Source: Pseudomonadota bacterium
GTDB lineage: Bacteria > Desulfobacterota > Desulfobacteria > Desulfobacterales > JAHIVH01
Direction of reading: 5' to 3'
NCBI GenBank assembly: GCA_018816735.1
Contig: JAHIVH010000008.1
Span: 78,938 to 142,937, forward strand
DNA length: 64,000 nucleotides
The position numbers were made by a program, and so were the translations under genes. This document shows, in pieces, positions 33,209 to 42,591 of the stretch. Position 1 is the first letter of the stretch. Each line of letters starts with the position of its first letter. A model generated the notes under the pieces. It was not told where the DNA came from, did no database searches, and saw nothing but the letters and a program-made list of their open reading frames with translations.

Positions 33209-35731
33209 ATGTGGTGGAAGAATTTAAAGATATCAAACAAAATCGGTCTTGGCATTGGCAGTGTGATTTTCCTTCTGGTGGTTGTAGCGTTTCAAAGTTA
33301 TACAGGCATCAGTGGGATTCTTGATAATGCAAAAGAAGTCATTGACGGAAACAAACTGGATGGCGTGATTGCCCAAAAAGAGGTGGACCATCTGAATTGG
33401 GCCAGAAATATCAGCCTGCTGTTTACCGATGAACACGTGACCGAACTGAATGTGGAAACAGATCATCATCATTGCGGATTCGGTCAATGGCTTTATGGAG
33501 ACGGAAGAAAACAGGCAGAAATGTTGGTCCCGGAATTAAAACCGCTGTTAAAAGCTATTGAAATACCGCATCAGGAATTGCATGAGTCTGCAAAAAAAAT
33601 TAAAACCACGTTTAAACAGGATCATTCAGACCTGGCTATCGTGCTTTCAAACCGGCTGAATGACCATGTGACCTGGGTGGCAAAATTAGGCCAATCCATT
33701 GCAGAAGAAGCTGGTGGCATCTATTGTTACCAAAATCTGCTGAAGTCTTTCGTTCAGCAAGCGGTGTCACAGATCAAATCCATTGACGCTCAGGCTGAAC
33801 TTTCACTTGAAAACCGAAAGGCATTTGCATACAAGAGTTTGAAAAATTTCAGGTATGGGGATTCGGAAACAGATTATTTCTTTGTGATAGATGACAAGGC
33901 TAACATGATCATGCATCCATATAAACCAGAAATGGAAGGCCAGAATGTTATCCAAAATATCGATCAAAAAGGATTTCCGTTGTTCAAACGTATGGTGGAC
34001 ATTGCAAAAAATGACGGCAAAGGATTTGTGACTTATTACTGGCCGCTTCCCGACAGCCAGGAAATCGCACCCAAAATTACCTTTGTCCAATTGTACAAAC
34101 CCTGGAACTGGATCATTGGTTCAGGGGTCTATGTCGATCACACCAATACAGGTCTTCTAAAACGCGTAGAGGAATTCGCATCTGGCATGCCATTTTCAAC
34201 CGGACTTCAGCTTGATCCGGAGAAATGCGCATTTGGAAAGTTTTTGAATGATAGCAAAACCCGGGAACTCATGGCGACTTTTCCCGAGTTCAAAGACGCG
34301 ATAAGCGCCATTATTGAACCCCATGAACGCCTGCATAAAAGTGCCCTTGAAATTGAGGCGGCCATCAACGACCTGGACATGGCCCTGGCCATAAACCTGT
34401 TTCAGAATCAAACCCAGACCATCTTGAAGGAGATAGAAACTTACTTCAACACGGCTATCGACGCGGAAATGGCAATCAGACTCCGCATGAAAGAGGCAGG
34501 AGCGGTTTATGCATCTGAAACGTTGACGGCGCTTAACACGGTTGAACAAATGATTGAGACGATTCGCAGTGTTTCAAGAAAGAATATCATGACTGATGCG
34601 CAATTGCTGAAAGGCGCTCAAAAAACCCGGATGAAAGTTCTTCTGTTCAGCGTGGTGGCACTTGCCATAGGCATCTTTCTGATCTTCATTATCGCAAAGA
34701 GCATCAGCCGTCCTTTATTAAAAAGTGTTGATTTTGTAAAGTCTGTTGCAGGAGGTGATCTTACCCAAAATATCGACATCGATCAGAAAGATGAACTGGG
34801 TGTCCTCTGTGAAGCCATGAACACCATGTCAAGCACCTTGAAAAATATGTTTCTGGATGTGACCCAATCCATACAGGCCCTGACCGCTTCTGCCACGGAA
34901 TTGTCAGCTGTTTCAGAACAAATTTCTGCAAATTCCAAACAGACCGCCGAAAAAGCAAGCAATGTCTCTGCGGCTGCTGAGGAAATGAGTGCCAATATGG
35001 GCAGCGTGGCTGCTGCTACTGAACAGACCACCGCCAATATCCAGATGGTCGTTACTGCATCAGAAGAAATGACATCAACCATCCAGGAAATTTCAAAAAA
35101 TACCGTAACAGGCAATGAAACCACTGCCATGGCAGTAACAAAAGCTCAGGAAATTTCTGAAAAAATGGGCAACCTGATCAAGGCGACCACCGCGATCAGC
35201 AAGGTAACCGAAACGATAACCGATATTTCTGACCAGACCAACCTTTTGGCCCTTAACGCAACCATTGAAGCAGCAAGAGCAGGTGACGCCGGAAAAGGGT
35301 TTGCCGTTGTTGCAGGCGAAATCAAAGCCCTTGCCCTTCAGACGGCTGAGGCGACCAGGGAAATCACCACACAGATTGCGGATGTGCAACTGACGACCAA
35401 AGAGTCTGTGGATGCTATTGAATCGATAGTAGCGGTGATAAATAAAATTAATATGATCGTGACCTCGATGGCGTCTGCCATTGAAGAACAGTCAACCACC
35501 ACGCAGGAAATTTCAAACAATGTGAGTCAGGCTGCAGCCGGTCTCGGGGAAGTCAATGAAAATGTCAACCAGACTTCAGCCGTTGCAGGTGAGGTTACCC
35601 GTGATATAGCAGAAGTCAGCCGGGCAACAAATGAAATGCGTTCCGGAAGCGAGCAGATCAAGACGAGCGCGTCAGATCTGTCAACACTTGCAGAAAAACT
35701 CAATCAGTTAATCAAATGGTTTAAAATTTAG
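33209..35731 (+). CDS. methyl-accepting chemotaxis protein with two CZB-like domains around a Cache domain
   Basis: 840 residues. A first membrane helix ([17 protein letters not shown]) is followed by a CZB-like zinc-binding module ([29 protein letters not shown]), then an sCache_2-like sensor ([47 protein letters not shown]), a second shorter CZB-like module ([22 protein letters not shown]), a second membrane helix ([19 protein letters not shown]), HAMP and the signalling domain with the conserved hairpin tip [23 protein letters not shown] split over residues near 670. CZB domains are usually cytoplasmic, so two on the periplasmic side is unusual. The ATG at 33209 is 8 bp from GGAGG. No other che genes are adjacent. 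Confidence 0.9.
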   Translation: MWWKNLKISNKIGLGIGSVIFLLVVVAFQSYTGISGILDNAKEVIDGNKLDGVIAQKEVDHLNWARNISLLFTDEHVTELNVETDHHHCGFGQWLYGDGRKQAEMLVPELKPLLKAIEIPHQELHESAKKIKTTFKQDHSDLAIVLSNRLNDHVTWVAKLGQSIAEEAGGIYCYQNLLKSFVQQAVSQIKSIDAQAELSLENRKAFAYKSLKNFRYGDSETDYFFVIDDKANMIMHPYKPEMEGQNVIQNIDQKGFPLFKRMVDIAKNDGKGFVTYYWPLPDSQEIAPKITFVQLYKPWNWIIGSGVYVDHTNTGLLKRVEEFASGMPFSTGLQLDPEKCAFGKFLNDSKTRELMATFPEFKDAISAIIEPHERLHKSALEIEAAINDLDMALAINLFQNQTQTILKEIETYFNTAIDAEMAIRLRMKEAGAVYASETLTALNTVEQMIETIRSVSRKNIMTDAQLLKGAQKTRMKVLLFSVVALAIGIFLIFIIAKSISRPLLKSVDFVKSVAGGDLTQNIDIDQKDELGVLCEAMNTMSSTLKNMFLDVTQSIQALTASATELSAVSEQISANSKQTAEKASNVSAAAEEMSANMGSVAAATEQTTANIQMVVTASEEMTSTIQEISKNTVTGNETTAMAVTKAQEISEKMGNLIKATTAISKVTETITDISDQTNLLALNATIEAARAGDAGKGFAVVAGEIKALALQTAEATREITTQIADVQLTTKESVDAIESIVAVINKINMIVTSMASAIEEQSTTTQEISNNVSQAAAGLGEVNENVNQTSAVAGEVTRDIAEVSRATNEMRSGSEQIKTSASDLSTLAEKLNQLIKWFKI

Positions 35732-35793
35732 TACGTTCGATCAATACTGTTTATGCGAATGCTGTTTCTGCCTGTCGGACGCGTCGCCCCATG

Positions 35794-37047
35794 CTATACA
35801 GAGATCGGGTCAATCATATCCTCCAGATATTGAGTGACGGATTCATCTGGATTGTCATTTGCACTTTGCCAAATAATCGCCTCAGGTTGTCCGCCTGTTC
35901 TTTTGATACAATTCAGTATTGCCTGGTGACATAGGATATTATCCTTGTTGTTTATGGGCAACCCTGGTGTAATAATTTTCTGTCCTTTCATGCCTGCAAA
36001 AAAAATACTTGTGAATCCCGCATTAATGACAGAACGGAAATTGGAGACATCTGCAAACGCTTTGGCTGAAGACGGTGTGAGGTGTTCGTAATTATATTTC
36101 AACCAGGCAGACGCCAGCAGCTCGTGTGCCAGAAGGTCTGAAGAGGCAAAAATAAGGCCATGCTCCGGATATGAAATATGTCCGAAATCAGGCCCGATGG
36201 TTGTCAAGACTTTTCTTCCTGAGGTTACAGCCAGACGCAGCTTATTTCTTATTTCATCTACCTGGCTGATTTCCTCGTACATGGCATAAAAATTCCCCCC
36301 TCCCTGATGAAATTGAAGCCTGCTGTCATCACGCAGAAAACCGACACTGATTTTCAATCCTGAGGAGATATCTCCAAGTATATGGGCGCCAACTCTTGGC
36401 AGGAATATGATATGATCCACCTCATTGACTATCGAACTGATATAAAGGGGGGCTTCCCAATGGTGCGGTTCTGGCGGATAAGCGGCAAAATAGGCATCAT
36501 AACCTCTTTCTTCAAAAAAACAAGGTGTGACGCCTGTGCCCTCTATCACTTGAAGAAGTCCTGCTGTTTTGCAGAGGGCACGGCTTGCCCCCCGCTTTGA
36601 TTTGGACGTCCACACAACATATTCTGCACCGCTTTGATCCCCTACGATGATATTTTCTTTTTCAACCCCCTTTTCCTCCACAAGATATCGAATCATGCAT
36701 GCCAATGACCATGCATCTGTTGTCGCTGGAAAGGGAGCACCTGAATTGAGGGCCAATTTTAAAAGAATTTTGTCTCCTGTATTGTACCAGGAAAAATCGG
36801 TGGCTGCGTCGACAACAGATTTAAAAAGAGGATAGGATTCCTCATGCATGTCTTTCTGAACCCATGCACTGCTGATCGAAGGCTGATATCCGGCAAGAGC
36901 AGGCATGATCTGGCCGCATCCTTCAGGTTGCGGCTGATCACATGACACAAGTGTTGAACATGCGATACCAGATGCAGCCACACCTGAATATTTTAAAAAA
37001 TGTCTTCGACTGATTGAAAAAGTATGGTGTTTATTGTCTTCCATCAT
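35794..37047 (-). CDS. Tat-exported DUF362-like protein, possible lipoprotein
   Basis: 417 residues. SISRRHFLKYSGVAASGIA is a twin-arginine signal, and LVSC shortly after (CSTLVSC) fits a lipobox, so it may be a Tat lipoprotein. The rest resembles DUF362: NIIVGDQSGAEYVVW, EVDHIIFLPRVGAHILGDISSGLKISVGFLRDD. The 4Fe-4S motifs that some DUF362 proteins carry are absent. Tat export often implies a folded, cofactor-bearing protein. AAGGAT precedes the ATG. It starts 14 bp after the lipoprotein cytochrome gene in the likely conduit operon, so it may assist assembly or electron transfer. Confidence 0.82.
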   Translation of the reverse strand: MMEDNKHHTFSISRRHFLKYSGVAASGIACSTLVSCDQPQPEGCGQIMPALAGYQPSISSAWVQKDMHEESYPLFKSVVDAATDFSWYNTGDKILLKLALNSGAPFPATTDAWSLACMIRYLVEEKGVEKENIIVGDQSGAEYVVWTSKSKRGASRALCKTAGLLQVIEGTGVTPCFFEERGYDAYFAAYPPEPHHWEAPLYISSIVNEVDHIIFLPRVGAHILGDISSGLKISVGFLRDDSRLQFHQGGGNFYAMYEEISQVDEIRNKLRLAVTSGRKVLTTIGPDFGHISYPEHGLIFASSDLLAHELLASAWLKYNYEHLTPSSAKAFADVSNFRSVINAGFTSIFFAGMKGQKIITPGLPINNKDNILCHQAILNCIKRTGGQPEAIIWQSANDNPDESVTQYLEDMIDPISV

Positions 37048-37061
37048 TTAAATAATCCTTT

Positions 37062-38333
37062 TTATTTTTTGCCGATCCCACCAAACCACTGTTCCAACAA
37101 GCTGTCAAAACCATCCTGGTCATGTGTTTTATTCAAGGATTTCGGATCAGCATCTTCAGGAGATTTCCACGAAACCGTCTTTCCAAAATGGCACCCCACT
37201 GCACTGCATGTGCCAGTCGCACTGTCATATCTTGCCTTGCTGCCTGTGGCAGACGAAATATGAACTTCTGCGCCGGGGAGACCGTCAATATGTCCTTCAT
37301 CTTTAAAACTCGTGGGTTTTATATGACAGAATGAGCAGTCCATTTTGATATGACATAATCCGCAAAGCCCCGAAGACAATCCCTGATCCTCCAGATGGAT
37401 AGTATGTGCGCCGACAGCCAGCATGGAAGTGCTGTCTTCATCTCTAACTCCTGCAGGTGGAGCACCGGAAGAATTATCAGTGCCACCGTGACAGAATGTG
37501 CAATCGGTTCGCCAATTCTGACTGTTATGACAGTCATCACAGGAAATACCTGAAAGGCCGCCTGTATACTTTTCTCCATGGCAGTCCTTGCAGCTTTCCT
37601 TATCATCATAAAACGCATAGCCATGCTTATCCGGACTGTCAAATCCTTCAGGATGAACAGCCTCGAACGTATCATCCACCTGAACGATGCCATCGATATG
37701 GAAATTACCGTCTACATTTATCCCACCGTCTGCATTGACCGTATCAGAATGGCAGAGGTTGCATTGGGTCTGTGAAGGATGCGAGGGAGGCGGATTGCCG
37801 TGACATGTTCCGCAAGAAACCTGTGAACCGTCCACAACTGTCCATACAGGTGTTTTGTTTGTGCCACCACTTAAAGTCGCACCGTGACAGTAAACGTTTG
37901 AGCAGCGTTCATTGATTCTGTCCCAGGAAGGATTTGCATTTTCTGTCACGGAAAGGGTTCCCCATGTTATTTCAGCAGGGCTTTCATCCATGTGACCATC
38001 CTGATCGGAACTTTCCGGTACAATATGGCAGTTGTCACAGGATAAGGCTTTTCGGATTTCCCCATTCTGAAGATGGGTCTGATGGGCGCCAACCGTCACA
38101 TCTGATGTATCAAATGCACCGGATACGGACAAAGGCGGCGCCGCATTTTCAATACTGCCATGGCATTTGACACATGCGGATGAAGTCGAAATCGATTTGC
38201 CACCGTCAGTCATGCCATCAGGCAGGTCCGTGCTGCTGCAACCGTTCAACATCAGGATACACGATGACATAAATATGAAAAACCACCTTAAACAAACGGC
38301 CCTGTTATTTGTATATGCAATCCACTTTCTCAT
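37062..38333 (-). CDS. 11-haem c-type cytochrome lipoprotein with CxxxxCH/CxxCH repeats
   Basis: 423 residues. The signal ends FIFMSSCILMLNGC, a lipobox, so the mature protein is lipid-anchored. Haem-binding motifs: nine CxxCH (CVKCH, CDNCH, CGTCH, CNLCH, CKDCH, CDDCH, CTFCH, CGLCH, CSFCH) and two CxxxxCH (CSNVYCH, CSAVGCH), the mixed pattern typical of the Geobacter-type CxxxxCH/CxxCH cytochromes found on the cell surface. I place it at the outer membrane by inference. The ATG at 38333 has AAAGGA upstream, and a longer frame to 38378 lacks it and would overlap the preceding gene. Its neighbours are a periplasmic 11-haem cytochrome and a porin. Confidence 0.93.
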   Translation of the reverse strand: MRKWIAYTNNRAVCLRWFFIFMSSCILMLNGCSSTDLPDGMTDGGKSISTSSACVKCHGSIENAAPPLSVSGAFDTSDVTVGAHQTHLQNGEIRKALSCDNCHIVPESSDQDGHMDESPAEITWGTLSVTENANPSWDRINERCSNVYCHGATLSGGTNKTPVWTVVDGSQVSCGTCHGNPPPSHPSQTQCNLCHSDTVNADGGINVDGNFHIDGIVQVDDTFEAVHPEGFDSPDKHGYAFYDDKESCKDCHGEKYTGGLSGISCDDCHNSQNWRTDCTFCHGGTDNSSGAPPAGVRDEDSTSMLAVGAHTIHLEDQGLSSGLCGLCHIKMDCSFCHIKPTSFKDEGHIDGLPGAEVHISSATGSKARYDSATGTCSAVGCHFGKTVSWKSPEDADPKSLNKTHDQDGFDSLLEQWFGGIGKK

Positions 38334-38350
38334 ACGCCAATCCTTTCTAA

Positions 38351-39157
38351 TCATCTGTTGTGACAACTCGTACACCATGCCGGATTATGGCAAACAGAGC
38401 AGCTGCCAACAGGTCCGTCCAAACCTGCTGGCACAGCTCGTCCGTGCGATGTTTCCCAAAGTCCCTTGTGATTCAACGGTTTTGTTTGCCGGTGACATTG
38501 GATGCAGGCACTTTCCTTATGACACGTCGAACATGATTTGCTGTCTATAGCAGCATTGAGACCATGCCCGCGCAGCCGGAAGAATCCATTGTGAGACATC
38601 GGTTTCATTGTATTATGGCAGGTTGTGCACACCGGCTCACTGTGACACATGCGGCAATCTTTACCGTGCACATCCGGATCAATCATCTTTTCTGACAGGC
38701 GGGAATGATTCATTCGCCAGGCAGCATCATGATATCCGGGCATCACTTCCGTTTGATGACAGGAAACGCAATCCGGAGCCACATTGTTTGCTTCATGGCA
38801 GTCAAGGCACGCCTTTGAAGCTTCAGCCGTGATTGTCTTTTCATCGGGATGATGACAAAGGGCGCATTTATGGTTGCTATGTTTTTTATGGGGGAACGGC
38901 AGATCCGGCGTCTTCTTCCTCTTTTCAGGATATGCTGTTTCCCATGCGACTTTTTTATCATCATGGCATTCCAAGCACTTAGCCTTATCAGGGAACCCGG
39001 GGACACTATCTTCCGAAACAGAGTGGCATGTCACACAAGTCGTTTTTTCAATGTGACCCTTATGAGGAAATCCGGAAAGACCACTACTCCTGCCAAAGGC
39101 CGTATAACATATGCCGGTTACAACCAGTAGTATTATAAAAAAACGGTAATACTTCAT
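38351..39157 (-). CDS. periplasmic 11-haem cytochrome c
   Basis: 268 residues from the ATG at 39157. A signal or anchor helix (YYRFFIILLVVTGICYTAFG) is followed by eleven CxxCH motifs (CVTCH, CLECH, CALCH, CLDCH, CVSCH, CRMCH, CTTCH, CSTCH, CIQCH, CSVCH, CTSCH). The FPHKGH, FPHKKH and MNHSRL segments supply distal His ligands, as in class III and OmcA/MtrA-type cytochromes. One haem per about 24 residues gives a haem wire. It is the expected periplasmic partner of the porin encoded just upstream, with ends overlapping or within a few bases, and of the lipoprotein cytochrome 17 bp downstream. Confidence 0.93.
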   Translation of the reverse strand: MKYYRFFIILLVVTGICYTAFGRSSGLSGFPHKGHIEKTTCVTCHSVSEDSVPGFPDKAKCLECHDDKKVAWETAYPEKRKKTPDLPFPHKKHSNHKCALCHHPDEKTITAEASKACLDCHEANNVAPDCVSCHQTEVMPGYHDAAWRMNHSRLSEKMIDPDVHGKDCRMCHSEPVCTTCHNTMKPMSHNGFFRLRGHGLNAAIDSKSCSTCHKESACIQCHRQTKPLNHKGLWETSHGRAVPAGLDGPVGSCSVCHNPAWCTSCHNR

Positions 39158-39165
39158 ATCCTGCC

Positions 39166-40557
39166 CTAAAATTGCCATTCAGTGGTTATCGTAACACTGT
39201 GCTCTTTAATATCATATATATCCAGCTGATATTCGACGTTTAACCGTATCGAATCTGCCGGAACGAATTTAATCTTTGCAAATGTGGAATACACATCGGT
39301 CTTTTCATTCAAATCCGAGTAATAGTCGTATTTATACAGGGAATAATACGATCCAACTCCGAAACGCGTTTTCCCGCTAAATTGGTACTCAAGTTCACCG
39401 CCACATGTGACTATCCTTTTATCAGAACGGTCTTCTTCGATGACACTTTGCTCAATCATGCTCTGCCAGGAATCAGCCTGAACAAAAAGACATAGATCTT
39501 TTAGGAAAAATTCGGACTTTTCCAAAGCCAGATACGCATGGAAATAAGAATGGTTAAACGAGGAATCATTATTATCTTCAAGCAAATCCCGCCAGTCTCC
39601 CCCACCCCAAATAACCAGATTTTTCCTTTCAAATCCCTTGCTGATTTGAAACGACATCTCCTGGTAGGGTTTAATTGATCCCAAAAGGCTTAAAAAAGGT
39701 GACAGTGCAGACGGTTTTTGCTCGACTTCGATAAACTGACGGAAATAGGAAACTGTGATTTGAACATTCTCCATGGTTACAGGGGAAATGGCGGCAGACA
39801 ATTTTACTGACTCGATATTGTTATCAAAGGTTTTTAGTGTGGCACCCGCTTTTCCTGTGTCCAGATACCTCTTGAATGAAAATGATGACTGACGATAGGT
39901 TTCTTTCGATTTATTGTCCGTTTCAGTGTCATCTTTTTCTTCCCGAATCTGGAGATATTCCATACCGAGTTCGGTTTTTTCCCCTAAAAAGGTCGTCATG
40001 CCTGCACCGATCGGCGTCCCGTCTATCCCATCTTCAAACCCGTAAAGATCGACGTCTTTTCCTGCATACATGTAAAACAGGCCCTGTTCTTCGGAAAAAG
40101 GAATCGCCGCGCTGACCCCGTCAATATGAACGGGAAACTGGTAGGACACATAATGCCTTCCTGCTTTGATATTTACAAATGGCATGGTTTGATTGAAAGA
40201 GGCATATGCTTCATAAACAAAGGCATCTTTATCATCGTAGGTATCCCAGATCGATCCCTCATTGCCTGGTCCGGGGTTGATATAAAGATCACCCGATACG
40301 TTCAGCTCAATTGTTTCATACGAAACCGGTTTAAAAGTTAAGGCTGCTGACTGTAACAGGCGGTGAAACGTTTCTGACTGGTCGGAATTCTTCCGGAACA
40401 TATATTTCAGCATGACAGAACCGGACAACGCATCATTCATCGTAATGTGCTTTTCGCCGCCATAATAAGCAGCCGTTGATGGATAAGGAAATAAAAACAT
40501 GCACAGCAAATAAATGGAAATAACGGTAATTTTAGAAACCCAATCAAAACAAATCAT
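39166..40557 (-). CDS. outer-membrane porin-like beta-barrel of a porin-cytochrome conduit
   Basis: 463 residues. The signal peptide is VISIYLLCMFLFPYPSTA-AYYGG. The mature part has many amphipathic strands (VSYETIELNVSGDLYINPG, NIKAGRHYVSYQFPVHIDG, TELGMEYLQIREE, KTRFGVGSYYSLYKYDYY, IRLNVEYQLDIYDIKEH) and ends VTITTEWQF, an ideal terminal Phe for BAM insertion. No Cys haem motifs. Being first in an operon with two 11-haem cytochromes, it fits the barrel that holds a haem wire through the outer membrane, like OmbB or MtrB in role. Sequence identity to those was not tested. A promoter lies 30-60 bp upstream. Confidence 0.85.
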   Translation of the reverse strand: MICFDWVSKITVISIYLLCMFLFPYPSTAAYYGGEKHITMNDALSGSVMLKYMFRKNSDQSETFHRLLQSAALTFKPVSYETIELNVSGDLYINPGPGNEGSIWDTYDDKDAFVYEAYASFNQTMPFVNIKAGRHYVSYQFPVHIDGVSAAIPFSEEQGLFYMYAGKDVDLYGFEDGIDGTPIGAGMTTFLGEKTELGMEYLQIREEKDDTETDNKSKETYRQSSFSFKRYLDTGKAGATLKTFDNNIESVKLSAAISPVTMENVQITVSYFRQFIEVEQKPSALSPFLSLLGSIKPYQEMSFQISKGFERKNLVIWGGGDWRDLLEDNNDSSFNHSYFHAYLALEKSEFFLKDLCLFVQADSWQSMIEQSVIEEDRSDKRIVTCGGELEYQFSGKTRFGVGSYYSLYKYDYYSDLNEKTDVYSTFAKIKFVPADSIRLNVEYQLDIYDIKEHSVTITTEWQF

Positions 40558-40589
40558 TTAGCAACTTATCCATTTCGAAAAACTATCAA

Positions 40590-40618
40590 TATATATGCGA
40601 ACAATGTTTATAAAACAA
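40590..40618 (-). promoter_or_regulatory. promoter of the porin-cytochrome operon
   Basis: Minus strand TTGTTT (40618-40613), 17-bp spacer, TATATA (40595-40590), giving a start near 40583 and a short leader to the ATG at 40557. The boxes are a moderate match to the sigma-70 consensus. Confidence 0.45.
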
Positions 40619-40660
40619 TATTCAATTTTTTTCTGCTTGGCAAGTGTTTTTCACGCATAA

Positions 40661-40703
40661 AAAAACCGGCTGCATATCCTAACATGATTTACAGCCGGTT
40701 TTT
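40661..40703 (-). terminator. terminator after etfA, probably bidirectional
   Basis: A 12-bp stem, AAAAACCGGCTG (40661-40672) with CAGCCGGTTTTT (40692-40703). Read on the minus strand it ends in a run of seven T, fitting the end of the Etf operon. Confidence 0.85.
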
Positions 40704-40730
40704 GTTTACTGCTTATATAAGGTCTTTGTA

Positions 40731-41684
40731 TTATCCCTGCAGTTTCTCGGTCAGCGCAGGCATGAATTCGAGAATGTCAGCAACAATACCCACGTTTGCC
40801 ACCTGGAAAATCGGGGCATTGGGGTTTTTGTTGATCGCGATAATGAAGCCGCCTTTGATGCCGCCCAGATGCTGGAATGATCCACTGATACCGCATGCCA
40901 TGTAAACTTTTGGTTTAACCGTATTTCCGGATGTTCCAACCTGACGGGCAGGTTCAAGCCATTTTGCATCAACGATCGGTCGTGAACAGGAAACGACTGC
41001 GCCCATGGCATCTGCAAGTTCCTGAGCGATTCCGATATTCTCCTGATCTTCAATACCACGGCCAATGGAGACAAGGACGTCGGCTTTGGTGATGTCAACA
41101 TCGCCTGCTTCGGGTTCAACGATTTCAAGGAATTTACGGTTTGCAGAAAGGTCACCGGCGTCACCGGATTTATCTGTGATTTTTCCGCTGGCTGATTTGG
41201 ATTCATCAGGCGCCATTGCACCCGGACGAACGCACAATACAGCACCGCTACTGATATCACTGGTCACATGAACAGAAACGACCCCGCCGAATTCCTGTCG
41301 GATGAGCTTTACCAGGTTACCATCTGTGCCTTCAATATCAACAATGTCAGACGCAAAAGAAGAATCCATCTTGATGGAAAGGCCGGGTCCCAAATCCATG
41401 CCAAACGGGCCATGGGGAAGAAGAACAATTGCACCTGAAGGCAAAATATTGACCAATGCTTTTCGAATCACTTCAGCATTCGGGTACGCCAGTGCCGGCG
41501 TGTCGATTTTGATGACTTCCGGATAAATTTTTGCTGCTTCACTGGCAACAGCATCAATGCCTGAGCCTGTGACAATAGCGGTTACCGGTCCAGCCGCAAT
41601 TTTCTTTCCGGCGACAACAAGTTCCATAGCGGTATCATCTAAGACACCATCATGATGTTCAATATATGCATAAATTTGTGCCAT
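40731..41684 (-). CDS. etfA: electron transfer flavoprotein alpha subunit
   Basis: 317 residues. The C-terminal FAD-binding domain has the EtfA signature: RQVGTSGNTVKPKVYMACG, ISGSFQHLGGIKGGFIIAINKNP, and APIFQVANVGIVADILEFMP. The N-terminal ETF domain begins AQIYAYIEHHDGVLDD. It carries electrons from acyl-CoA dehydrogenases together with EtfB. The start overlaps the etfB stop (TAATG) with GGAGGG upstream, so the subunits are coupled for equal production. No ferredoxin domain is fused to it, so nothing here suggests a bifurcating Etf. Confidence 0.97.
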   Translation of the reverse strand: MAQIYAYIEHHDGVLDDTAMELVVAGKKIAAGPVTAIVTGSGIDAVASEAAKIYPEVIKIDTPALAYPNAEVIRKALVNILPSGAIVLLPHGPFGMDLGPGLSIKMDSSFASDIVDIEGTDGNLVKLIRQEFGGVVSVHVTSDISSGAVLCVRPGAMAPDESKSASGKITDKSGDAGDLSANRKFLEIVEPEAGDVDITKADVLVSIGRGIEDQENIGIAQELADAMGAVVSCSRPIVDAKWLEPARQVGTSGNTVKPKVYMACGISGSFQHLGGIKGGFIIAINKNPNAPIFQVANVGIVADILEFMPALTEKLQG

Positions 41685-42472
41685 TATTTGAGCCCTCCGT
41701 TTGCTTTAAGGATTTCTATCAGCTTTTCAATAATCTCATCTGTGCTTCCTTCAAGCATTTCAGCGCCTTCGCCCTTTTCAGGCACGAAGTAATCCACTTT
41801 TTTAACCTTGGCAGCAGCTTCACCAACGCTGCCAGCGTCAACACCCAGGTCAGATGCGCTCAATTCAGGTATTTCTACTGAAGACACTTTTCTGATACCC
41901 CGGATACCCACATAACGGGGTTCGTTAATGCCTGTCTGAATGGAAAGAACACAGGGAAGGGTAATTTCATTCATTTCCTGACTTCCACCCTGAATTTCCC
42001 TGCCAATAACGAGTTTGCCATCCTGCACGTCCACCTTGTTCACGAGAGACGCATACGGAACGTCCATCATGGCTGCAAGCATGCCGCCGACTGCGCCATA
42101 GCCTTCATCAGCCTGTGCACCGGTCATGATCAGGTCATATTGGCCCTTGGCAACAACACCCTTTAAAATCGTTGCAATACCTTTGCAATCAGAACCGGAA
42201 AACGCATCATCTGTTGCAAGAAGACCTTTTTCAGCGCCCATGGCCATTTCACGGCGAAGAATTTCATCAGAATCTTCATCACCCACGGTCACAACGGTCA
42301 CGCTTCCGCCGACTTTATCTACAATCTGAATGGCTTCTTCAACAGCGTAATTGTCCCATTCGTTTACCGAATAAACAAGATCATCACGCTCAATGTCATT
42401 CCCTGCGCTGTTCATTTCAATTTCATTCTCAGCAGTATCGGGAACTCTCTTAACACATACCAAAATCTCCAT
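41684..42472 (-). CDS. etfB: electron transfer flavoprotein beta subunit
   Basis: 262 residues from the ATG at 42472, which has GGAGGT directly upstream. Motifs include MEILVCVKRVPDT at the start, NEWDNYAVEEAIQI, VVTVGDEDSDEILRREMAMGAEKG, YDLIMTGAQADEGYGAVGGMLA and LPCVLSIQTGINEPRY, the usual EtfB set for AMP or FAD binding. It forms the ETF dimer with EtfA. The gene lies between the Fe-S oxidoreductase and etfA in one operon, the arrangement seen in anaerobes that oxidise acyl-CoA. Confidence 0.97.
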   Translation of the reverse strand: MEILVCVKRVPDTAENEIEMNSAGNDIERDDLVYSVNEWDNYAVEEAIQIVDKVGGSVTVVTVGDEDSDEILRREMAMGAEKGLLATDDAFSGSDCKGIATILKGVVAKGQYDLIMTGAQADEGYGAVGGMLAAMMDVPYASLVNKVDVQDGKLVIGREIQGGSQEMNEITLPCVLSIQTGINEPRYVGIRGIRKVSSVEIPELSASDLGVDAGSVGEAAAKVKKVDYFVPEKGEGAEMLEGSTDEIIEKLIEILKANGGLK

Positions 42473-42591
42473 GTTACCTCCCAAATAATTGATGTTATGT
42501 TAACGTACTAACAATCAGGTATATTATAATATGACTTGCGCCTTTTTTTGATGAAACGAAGAATATGGAATTGGCACCGGTCATCATCTCA

